Source: Kiritimatiellota bacterium (GTDB lineage Bacteria > Verrucomicrobiota > Lentisphaeria > Victivallales > JAADHT01). Taken from it: 6,053 bases of DNA. The stretch's first letter is position 1. Each line of letters starts with the position of its first letter. The position numbers and the translations under genes were made by a program. The notes below the pieces were generated by a model that saw only the letters and a list, made by a program, of their open reading frames with translations, searched no databases and had not been told where the DNA came from. Shown here piece by piece: positions 1 to 5,652 of the stretch. The stretch spans positions 1 to 6,053 of the forward strand of contig JAADHT010000281.1 of the NCBI GenBank assembly GCA_013151705.1, given 5' to 3'.

Positions 1-19
1 CGCGGCGGTTCCCACACAC

Positions 20-27
20 GGAGGAGG
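20..27 (+). promoter_or_regulatory. Ribosome binding site of the rubredoxin fusion gene
   Basis: GGAGGAGG lies five bases before the ATG at 33. It is a near-ideal Shine-Dalgarno sequence and fixes the start of the downstream gene. I see no convincing promoter in the 19 bases before it, so transcription probably begins outside the window, possibly in an upstream gene. Confidence 0.85.
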
Positions 28-32
28 ATATT

Positions 33-731
33 ATGCCCATCGCGAAAAAAGCGCTTTTCAAAATCAGCTATGGTCTCTACGTCGTATCTTCGGCGACACC
101 GGAGGAGAACAGTGGTTTTATTGGTAACACCGTTGTCCAAGTTACGTCCAAGCCACCCCGCGTCGCGATAGGAGTCAGCCGCGACAACCACACCCACGGC
201 GTTATTGTCGATAGCGGCAAGTTGGCTGTTTCCGTTCTCTCCCGCGGGGGGAATCCGGCCTTGATTCAGACATTCGGCTACAAAACGAGTCGGGAGACGG
301 ACAAATTCGCCGATGTTTCCTGGTGCCGCGGGGAAAACGGCGTTCCGGTGGTGGATGAGGGCGTTCTGGCATTTTTCGAATGTTCTGTGTCGCGGAGAAT
401 TGAATTGGACACGCATGATCTTTTCATCTGTGAAATCACGGTGTCGGAAATCTTGAATGACCGGGAATCTCCGCTCACATACGAATACTACCGCGAAGTG
501 TTGAAAGGCAAGGCGCCGAAAAACGCGCCGACTTTCATAGATGAATCACAGACGTCCCTGGAAGGAGGAGCGGTCTCTAGCGGAGCCAGCGTCTGTTCCG
601 TATGCCGATACGAGTACGACCCGGAGAAAGGCGATCCGGAGCATGGAATCGCGCCAGGCACCTCCTTCGATGATTTGCCGAACGATTGGACGTGCCCGAT
701 TTGCTCGTCTCCCAAAGAGGTGTTCGCGTAG
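33..731 (+). CDS. High-molecular-weight rubredoxin (flavin reductase-like FMN domain fused to rubredoxin)
   Basis: A 232-residue cytoplasmic redox protein. Residues 1-165 match the flavin reductase-like FMN-binding fold: ISYGLYVVSS at 11-20, NTVVQVTSKPP at 32-42, DNHTH at 51-55, a FGYKTSRETDKF segment at 81-92, and PLTYEYYREVLKGKAPKNAP at 147-166. After a short linker, residues 186-232 are a rubredoxin whose iron ligands are C188, C191, C221 and C224, with YDPEKGDPEHGIAPGT and DLPNDWTCPIC typical of the family. Proteins of this layout (Hrb in acetogens) pass electrons from NAD(P)H through FMN to the rubredoxin iron, often towards flavodiiron oxygen or NO reductases. That role is inferred from the family; no partner gene is visible here. 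Oddity: the glycine that usually follows the second cysteine of each CxxC knuckle is Arg192 in the first and Ser225 in the second. The ATG start is supported by the strong ribosome binding site. The gene converges on the large minus-strand gene. Confidence 0.93.
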   Translation: MPIAKKALFKISYGLYVVSSATPEENSGFIGNTVVQVTSKPPRVAIGVSRDNHTHGVIVDSGKLAVSVLSRGGNPALIQTFGYKTSRETDKFADVSWCRGENGVPVVDEGVLAFFECSVSRRIELDTHDLFICEITVSEILNDRESPLTYEYYREVLKGKAPKNAPTFIDESQTSLEGGAVSSGASVCSVCRYEYDPEKGDPEHGIAPGTSFDDLPNDWTCPICSSPKEVFA

Positions 732-742
732 TTTCGATTTAC

Positions 743-801
743 CGCCAAGACTCCAAGAACGCCAAGAGGATAAACCACTAAGACTCGAAGACACTAAGGG
801 G
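743..801. repeat. Degenerate octamer-type tandem repeat tract
   Basis: CCAAGA occurs at 745, 753 and 762. It is followed by CTAAGACT at 778, CGAAGACA at 786 and CTAAGGGG at 794, so a unit resembling C-N-AAGA-N-N recurs with a spacing of about eight bases. No reading frame or start signal is present. I recall similar imperfect CTAAGAC/CGAAGAC tracts from intergenic DNA of uncultured PVC-group and related genomes, but cannot search for them here. The tract lies just after the end of the rubredoxin fusion gene in a spacer between convergent genes. Confidence 0.65.
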
Positions 802-830
802 GCAAGTCAAATTCCCTCTTCGTGTCTTAG
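778..830. repeat. Inverted repeat in the convergent spacer (possible transcript 3' hairpin)
   Basis: CTAAGACTCGAAG at 778-790 pairs with CTTCGTGTCTTAG at 818-830 in 12 of 13 positions; the only mismatch is T785 against T823. The A791-T817 pair extends it, and the loop is about 25 bases. It lies between two genes that converge, so it could end transcription from either side. Neither arm is followed by a clear T run, so a classical intrinsic terminator is not supported. It may simply be an inverted copy of the neighbouring octamer repeat. Confidence 0.5.
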
Positions 831-865
831 CGCCGCCGTAGTCCCTGACTCCTCTTACTTCGTCA

Positions 866-900
866 TTCGATATTCCTTGTTCGATATTGGATATTCCAAT
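866..900. repeat. TTCGATATT direct repeats ending in a short palindrome
   Basis: TTCGATATT occurs at 866-874 and again at 880-888, and GATATT at 869, 883 and 890. The segment ends in the perfect inverted repeat ATTGGA-TAT-TCCAAT at 886-900. A pyrimidine-rich stretch at about 901-950, opening with a run of seven C, follows up to the end of the spacer. I see no gene, promoter or RNA in 732-990; the whole interval is accounted for by low-complexity repeat material. Confidence 0.6.
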
Positions 901-990
901 CCCCCCCTTTCTCCGGTTCTTCCCATCTCCGTCTCCCTGTTTCCCCTTATATAGCAAACCTCTTCCAGTGTGTTTTTGAATCGGGCTAGG

Positions 991-3900
991 CTATTTCACG
1001 GGCTTGGCGGGGAGTTCCGTTTTGTTGTAGCGGAGCAGTGGGAACCGCTTGGCCGCGCGCAGGATATCCTCTTTGGAGAAATACGCCATCGCATACCTTC
1101 GCTTCTTTTTCTTCACGCACAAGGTGAAGGTGATGAAATATCCGTCGTCAGTGGCGAGGAATCCTATTGTTCCGGATACGGGATCGGATAAAAGCGAGAG
1201 ATGGGAGAAGGTTATCGGAACAAGCCGGACGCCGGATTTTTCCACGAGTAGAAAAGCTTTGTCGTCATAGCTGAAGTTGGTTGGAACCGCTTTCGTTCCA
1301 TTTGGTAGCGCGATGGCTGGAATTAGAGCCCTGATGTAGAGATGCGGAACGCGCCTGTCGTAGACGCGTCGTTTGGTTGTGAAGGATTTCTCTTTCAATT
1401 TGAACTCTTTCAACTCTAATTCATTCATGCCGAACGCCAATGTCTCTCCTTTTGGCGCGTCGAGGAGCAGTATCGCCGAAGAGTTGTATCTTCTAAACAA
1501 CACCATTTGATCAAAAAGCGGAACGCCGTTTCGAAAGGCCGTCCTCATAGCGAGTTCCGAAATTCTATTGGAGCGGGTGTCGATCAAATAGAACTTCTCC
1601 GCTCTAAGCCAATCCCGACTGCTGTTAACGTCCAATTTTGCGCCCAACAGTATTGTGTTCGCGTCGATGAGACGGAAATCAACGAAGGTCAACCCCGTTC
1701 CGTCAAGGACGTTCTCCCGCGGGATCCTGCGGGAGGACACCGCCAACACCACCTCGCCGGTCGAAAGGTTCAATTTCCGGAGAGCGTTCTCATAAAAGCC
1801 CAGTCTCGGATCGCTGGTGGAGAGTATCCACAGTGAGTCTCCCTTCATTAGCAATCCGCGAATCGCGCCGCCGGGAAACTTCCATCTCCTCCACTTTTTC
1901 GAGGCGAAGTTGAATACTCCCAGCCGCGACCCTGTCGCGATCATCACTCGTTCCGCGGAAACGGCGAGCGGGAGCAGTTCCCAGTGAAACCACATATTAT
2001 CGAAGGGACGGGGGAGCGAGAAAAGAATCTCCGGCGAATCGTTGTCGGGAGCGTATGATTTGAACACCAATCTTATTTTTTTGTACTCAGGCGATGTTTC
2101 ATCGAACACCAATACAGCGCGGTTGGATATTTTGTGGATGGCAAGAGGTTGCGAGTCGAACTTCCAAATTCTCGTGGGCTTCAGGTGGTTTTCGTCCGTT
2201 CCGAGTCTTTTTCCGATCAATTCGAGCAGGAATCTTTTCGTGTAACTTCGCATACGGAGCTTCGACAATTTCTCCAATGCCTTCTTGGCCCGTTCCAGGT
2301 GTTTCGGTTTGAATCGCTTGACATTGCAAAGCAGCCTCCGTATATCCGAGACGTTTACGCTTTTTCCATTTCTCGCGTTTTCGATCAAGGCCAGAGCGTA
2401 TTCGCATTTGAAATCCTCCGAGAGATCCCAGACGAGATACTGAGACAAGAATATTTCATTGTGGGGAGGATTCGCTATTTCGCTCACGTAGCGCCAAAGC
2501 GTGTCGCATATCTTTCGCGGATCGAACGGCCGCTCGAAAGCGGTTTGAAGAATCCTCCCTTGAAAGGAGACCCGCCAGTCTTCGGATTTGACCAGTTCCG
2601 CCAGGAGCGTTTTGGTCTCCGCCGCCTGATCGAGTTTTCCATCCGTCAGATTTTGAAAGAGGGTGCTTGGACGCGAACGCCCCGGATGACGGAGAAACCA
2701 GTATATCCGTTTGGTCGTTATCCGGCGACATATTCTCCTTTTCATCAGCTCGACGTAGGCGCGGCGCTGTTCCGCTACGCTCTCCCGCCAATACGACGCT
2801 CCTATGAACAACGCGTATTCCAGCGTCTCGCCGCCGTCCGGCGTCGTCCGCGGGCCCACTGATCGCAGAAGTTTTCGCAACACTCTGGCCTTGGTGGAGT
2901 TCGCCTGACTCGGGTTGAACCTGGCCGCCGCCGCGAGCGGTAGCGTCAGCGATTGCAGAAGGTTTCCTGTGAAACAATTGATGTTTATGGAATAATGCGA
3001 TAAGTTGTTTTTTGCGAATTCTCGTTTTTGCCGGTAGTTCAATTTCGATACCACCGGAAGAATATGTATGTTGAAGAGGCTGATGGCGGTTATAGCGGCG
3101 TCGAACCGAGCGTCCGAGCAGTCGTTTTTCTTCAGATGGTTCTCCTGACGCCAAAAGGCGTCGAGTCTGTCTTTGAGAATCGCGCCATGCGATGCCTGAC
3201 TTGCGTAGGCGATTATTCTGAGAATGGCAATGGTCGGCGAATGGTCGCCGAGCGCCCATGCCGCTTCCGAGGACTCCGCCGAAAGTTTGAACATACCGTT
3301 TTGAAACGCCCATTTCGCTTCTTTCGAATACTCTTCGGACTCGGCCTTCCCGTCCCAATGGGAATCAGTCGCGGCGTCGAGGGCTTTCTCCACGAAAAGA
3401 GATGCCTTCTCGGCCAATTCGCCGGGAGCGGCGATGGTTCCGGTGAGCGTTTTCACCTTCGCGGCTACGTTTTTTCCGCGAATTCTGAGCTTCAGGGTTA
3501 TTTTGTCGCCGTCGATGGAAAAACCGCCGTCCACAAGCTTGGAGGCGGATGCGAATCTCAGGCCGTCATCGGCGCTCAATGCGTGTTCGAACGCCACTTC
3601 GGGCGCGTTCTCGCGTTCCGTTAGAAGAATGCCGGGATTGGCGTTCAAACGCGCTTGAACCGCCGCTTTCAACTGTCGTTCTACCTCAAGCGCTTTGGGA
3701 GAGAAAGTGTCCGAGCGGAAATTCAACACCGAAACCGTTTTCAAAGCCTTCGCCGGATCCGCGAGTTTCGCGAATTTCCGCCTGAAGCGCTTGGCGGCGC
3801 CTTTCAACCACTTGAACTCGGCGTTTTCTTGTTTTTCCGGCACCACGACGGAATCCAGGATGAGCGCCCGTTTCACGTCCACCAGCTTGCATATGACGTA

Positions 3901-4227
3901 GGATTCACCTTTGAATTCAAACTTTTTGAGAATAACCAAACTGTCGGCCGCCGCGAACGCCGTTCCTCGAAAGGCGTTCGAACCGCCGTTCGGACTTGTC
4001 CGTTCGTGTTCGCGGAGCAGTTTGTCCCACTCCGAGCGTTCGAGAAGCGCCACCTCGCCGAATTTAGAGAACTCGGTGGCGAGCAGATCCTTCTCCGCTG
4101 CGAAATCCGCGTCAGCGGCTAGCACCGCCAGCTTGACCGTTTTCTTCGGTGGCGGCTCGGCGCCCGTCACCTCCGAAACAGCCAGCGTCGTGAAAAGAAG
4201 AGTATGGAGTATAAAAAGCCACCTCAA
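991..4227 (-). CDS. Large exported protein: two CsgG-like domains, helical middle, C-terminal propeller-like half
   Basis: A 1078-residue protein of unknown function. Residues 1-23 form a Sec signal peptide: short basic start, hydrophobic 3-17, likely cut after VTGA. There is no lipobox cysteine, so it is probably periplasmic or secreted. Residues 29-133 resemble CsgG-type assembly proteins: KLAVLAAD strand, then VALLERSEWDKLLREHE at 59-75, AADSLVILKKF at 93-103 and VICKLVDVKRALILDS at 111-126. Residues 162-285 repeat the pattern more loosely (TVSVLNFRSD at 164-173, ILLTERENAPEVAFEHAL at 200-217, ITLKLRIRG at 243-251). Residues 295-680 look mainly helical, possibly TPR- or HEAT-like. From about 686 to the end there are repeated strand-rich units such as PLAVSAERVMIATGSRLGVF, GDSLWILSTS and TIGFLATDDGYFITF, suggesting a beta-propeller of six or seven blades. 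Start: TTG at 4227, because TAA at 4240-4242 closes the frame upstream and the next ATG would remove the signal peptide and both CsgG-like domains. A scaffold or assembly role at the envelope is a guess from architecture. Confidence 0.88.
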   Translation of the reverse strand: MRWLFILHTLLFTTLAVSEVTGAEPPPKKTVKLAVLAADADFAAEKDLLATEFSKFGEVALLERSEWDKLLREHERTSPNGGSNAFRGTAFAAADSLVILKKFEFKGESYVICKLVDVKRALILDSVVVPEKQENAEFKWLKGAAKRFRRKFAKLADPAKALKTVSVLNFRSDTFSPKALEVERQLKAAVQARLNANPGILLTERENAPEVAFEHALSADDGLRFASASKLVDGGFSIDGDKITLKLRIRGKNVAAKVKTLTGTIAAPGELAEKASLFVEKALDAATDSHWDGKAESEEYSKEAKWAFQNGMFKLSAESSEAAWALGDHSPTIAILRIIAYASQASHGAILKDRLDAFWRQENHLKKNDCSDARFDAAITAISLFNIHILPVVSKLNYRQKREFAKNNLSHYSININCFTGNLLQSLTLPLAAAARFNPSQANSTKARVLRKLLRSVGPRTTPDGGETLEYALFIGASYWRESVAEQRRAYVELMKRRICRRITTKRIYWFLRHPGRSRPSTLFQNLTDGKLDQAAETKTLLAELVKSEDWRVSFQGRILQTAFERPFDPRKICDTLWRYVSEIANPPHNEIFLSQYLVWDLSEDFKCEYALALIENARNGKSVNVSDIRRLLCNVKRFKPKHLERAKKALEKLSKLRMRSYTKRFLLELIGKRLGTDENHLKPTRIWKFDSQPLAIHKISNRAVLVFDETSPEYKKIRLVFKSYAPDNDSPEILFSLPRPFDNMWFHWELLPLAVSAERVMIATGSRLGVFNFASKKWRRWKFPGGAIRGLLMKGDSLWILSTSDPRLGFYENALRKLNLSTGEVVLAVSSRRIPRENVLDGTGLTFVDFRLIDANTILLGAKLDVNSSRDWLRAEKFYLIDTRSNRISELAMRTAFRNGVPLFDQMVLFRRYNSSAILLLDAPKGETLAFGMNELELKEFKLKEKSFTTKRRVYDRRVPHLYIRALIPAIALPNGTKAVPTNFSYDDKAFLLVEKSGVRLVPITFSHLSLLSDPVSGTIGFLATDDGYFITFTLCVKKKKRRYAMAYFSKEDILRAAKRFPLLRYNKTELPAKPVK

Positions 4228-4235
4228 TTGGATTT

Positions 4236-4241
4236 TCCCTT
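4236..4241 (-). promoter_or_regulatory. Ribosome binding site supporting a TTG start
   Basis: On the minus strand AAGGGA sits eight bases before the TTG at 4227-4225. Together with the in-frame TAA at 4240-4242 it supports TTG as the true start of the large exported protein. Confidence 0.65.
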
Positions 4242-4276
4242 ATTTCAAAGCCTTGCGACACCCTTGGAAATTACCT

Positions 4277-4309
4277 CGCTTCTTCCGCTATGCAAGCGGA
4301 GTGAAGGCG
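4277..4309. repeat. Imperfect hairpin in the divergent spacer
   Basis: TCCGCT (4284-4289) and AGCGGA (4295-4300) form a perfect six-base-pair stem around the loop ATGCA. Outside it, CGCTTCT (4277-4283) pairs with most of GTGAAGGCG (4301-4309) through two single-base bulges and one G-T pair, giving about 13 pairs in all. It would lie in the 5' leader of the minus-strand gene if that gene's promoter is further out. No T run follows, so it is not a standard terminator. Function unknown. Confidence 0.5.
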
Positions 4310-4313
4310 AAAA

Positions 4314-4329
4314 GTGGGACATCTCCCAC
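4314..4329. repeat. Short perfect hairpin
   Basis: GTGGGA (4314-4319) and TCCCAC (4324-4329) pair perfectly around the four-base loop CATC. It lies five bases from the preceding hairpin, so the two could fold side by side in a leader RNA, or serve as a repeat-borne operator. No T run follows on either strand. Confidence 0.45.
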
Positions 4330-4334
4330 CGGGA

Positions 4335-4410
4335 ATCGCCTCGTCCCCCATTTCGCGGAAACGGCGAGTGGAAGCGACTTCCAATGAAAGCGCATATGGT
4401 CGAAGTCCTA
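4335..4410 (-). pseudogene. Relic of a paralogue of the large exported protein (propeller fragment)
   Basis: Positions 4351-4405 align without gaps to 1951-2005 inside the large minus-strand gene at 43 of 55 bases. Read on the minus strand, the copy encodes FDHMRFHWKSLPLAVSA against FDNMWFHWELLPLAVSA (residues 742-758), 13 of 17 identical. Weaker similarity may continue to about 4335 with a one-base deletion that shifts the frame. TAG occurs just before the aligned part in this frame (4409-4411), and another TAG at about 4289-4291 ends it after ~37 codons. No further matching sequence was found towards 4227 or 4515. The simplest reading is a remnant of a tandem paralogue on the same strand. 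The alternative is a dispersed palindrome-rich element, since the copy contains TGGAAG-CGA-CTTCCA at 4369-4383. Confidence 0.6.
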
Positions 4411-4500
4411 AAACTCGCCGCTTGTTTTTCCATGAGCTATCTTGAACACTTCGAATAAAGTGGTAGCTTTCTATGACGCTGAAGATGCCATTGAGAAAAT

Positions 4501-4506
4501 GGAAGA
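4501..4506 (+). promoter_or_regulatory. Probable ribosome binding site of the glycosyltransferase
   Basis: GGAAGA lies nine bases before the ATG at 4516, a modest match to the consensus. An in-frame TGA at 4492-4494 means translation cannot begin further upstream, and ATG 4516 is the first usable start. Confidence 0.55.
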
Positions 4507-4515
4507 ATTCAATTT

Positions 4516-5652
4516 ATGCTATTGTTCGGACAAATACTCTCCGCCATCGCGTTGGCGGCTTTGATCCCGGTCGCTCTCGCCGCGTTCTACTATTTCGTTT
4601 TGGCCTGTTATTCGCTTTTGCCCAGGCGGATCCGCGAACTTCGCGGAAGATCCGATTCCGCGAGATTCGCGGTCGTGATATACGCGAGAAACGCGGAGAA
4701 CGAAATCGCCGAGGCCGTCGGACGGATTATCGACGGAATGGATTACGAACGCTCGAAATTCGAGGTGGTTGTTATCGCCGACGCCTGCGACGACTCCACC
4801 GCTTACGTAGCCTCCTTCAATGGCGCCAAAGTCCTCGAGAGACGCAACGAATGGAAAACTGGATACGCGCACGCCTTGGAATGGGCTATTCCCATCCTGA
4901 TTTTCGATGGTTTCGACGCTGTTTTCGCTCTTGACATCGACTGCGTCCCGTTGGCGAACACTCTGAAACTTCTTGATTCCGCTATTTCCGCGGGATACCG
5001 AGCCGTCCGTGTTCCGTTTATACCGACGCGCGAACAATCGTTGGCCGCGGGATTGGCTGATGTCGCGGCGAACCGGATCAATCCATCCGGCAGAAGCAAG
5101 GCCGGTTTCTCCTGCGAGTTGTCTCTTCCGGGACTTTGTCTATCGAAGAATCTACTCGACAAAGTACCGTTCGCGGTCGACGAGCGCGGCGACATAAGTT
5201 TTTACGACGCGAAGCTGTTGATGGCTGACGAGCCTATCGCGTTCCTGTCGGGCGCCGTCGTGCTTCGCGGCGATTCCGGGAAAGGAATTGAGAAAACTCT
5301 CGCTGTTCCGGCCGCGAGGTTGTTGAAAGCGTCGTTCGATGGAAATCTGGCGGCGTTCGAGCGTCTCTGCGCCGCGCTTTCTCCCAAAGCTTCCACCATT
5401 CTAGCGGCTTTGCTCGTGGTCTTGCTGACGGGCGGTGTTCTAATGTTTTCGGGTGGTCGCTTTCCTCAATATTCGCAACTATTTGGTTATGGACGTTTTT
5501 TGGTGGTCGTTTCATCACTGGCCGCGGTGTTCCTTCTGTTCCATCTGTCGCTTTCGTTTTTCACCTGGTATTCCGACTCCATTCTGCGAAAGGCCGCCGG
5601 CAACATAAGGAGAAATCGATCCGCGCATTCGAAGAGTCAGGTTTCCCCATGA
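4516..5652 (+). CDS. Membrane-anchored family 2 glycosyltransferase
   Basis: A 378-residue inner-membrane GT-A enzyme expected to move a sugar from a nucleotide-sugar to an unidentified acceptor on the cytoplasmic face. Residues 6-35 form an N-terminal membrane segment. The catalytic domain follows: FAVVIYARNAENEIAEAV at 51-68, VVVIADACDDST at 84-95 (first conserved Asp, D89), NEWKTGYAHALEWA at 111-124, and the metal-binding DxD as ALDID at 138-142. ERGDISF at 223-229 lies where relatives have a TED motif, so D226 may be the catalytic base. Two more membrane segments lie at about 292-313 and 327-350, before a basic tail. Relatives with this layout usually carry QxxRW after the TED region; here that stretch (251-275) has none, so the enzyme is unlikely to be a processive synthase and may be altered. 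The start is fixed by TGA at 4492-4494. The gene is divergent from the exported-protein gene across a 288-base spacer and ends in ATGA, with no recognisable partner after it. Confidence 0.85.
   Translation: MLLFGQILSAIALAALIPVALAAFYYFVLACYSLLPRRIRELRGRSDSARFAVVIYARNAENEIAEAVGRIIDGMDYERSKFEVVVIADACDDSTAYVASFNGAKVLERRNEWKTGYAHALEWAIPILIFDGFDAVFALDIDCVPLANTLKLLDSAISAGYRAVRVPFIPTREQSLAAGLADVAANRINPSGRSKAGFSCELSLPGLCLSKNLLDKVPFAVDERGDISFYDAKLLMADEPIAFLSGAVVLRGDSGKGIEKTLAVPAARLLKASFDGNLAAFERLCAALSPKASTILAALLVVLLTGGVLMFSGGRFPQYSQLFGYGRFLVVVSSLAAVFLLFHLSLSFFTWYSDSILRKAAGNIRRNRSAHSKSQVSP

Noticed and set aside
2134..2862. Plus-strand open frame of 242 codons opposite the large exported protein
   Set aside because: It lies wholly antisense to a gene with a signal peptide and recognisable domains, has low-complexity arginine-rich composition and no ribosome binding site.
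2456..3358. Minus-strand open frame of 300 codons in another frame of the large gene
   Set aside because: Its translation is rich in Arg, Gly and Ser with no recognisable domain. It is an out-of-frame shadow of the 991-4227 gene.
4245..4433. Minus-strand frame of 62 codons in the divergent spacer
   Set aside because: It reads the paralogue relic and the hairpins in a different frame from the one matching the large protein, and lacks a ribosome binding site.
4442..4477. Possible promoter with TTGAAC as -35 for the glycosyltransferase
   Set aside because: No acceptable -10 sequence lies 16-18 bases downstream; the nearest TATG-like site is too far away.
4473..4934. Plus-strand frame of 153 codons overlapping the glycosyltransferase start
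   Set aside because: Arginine-rich translation in a shifted frame, while the overlapping frame shows clear glycosyltransferase motifs.
5607..5612. AAGGAG resembling a strong ribosome binding site
   Set aside because: It lies inside the glycosyltransferase and no ATG, GTG or TTG start follows at a suitable distance.
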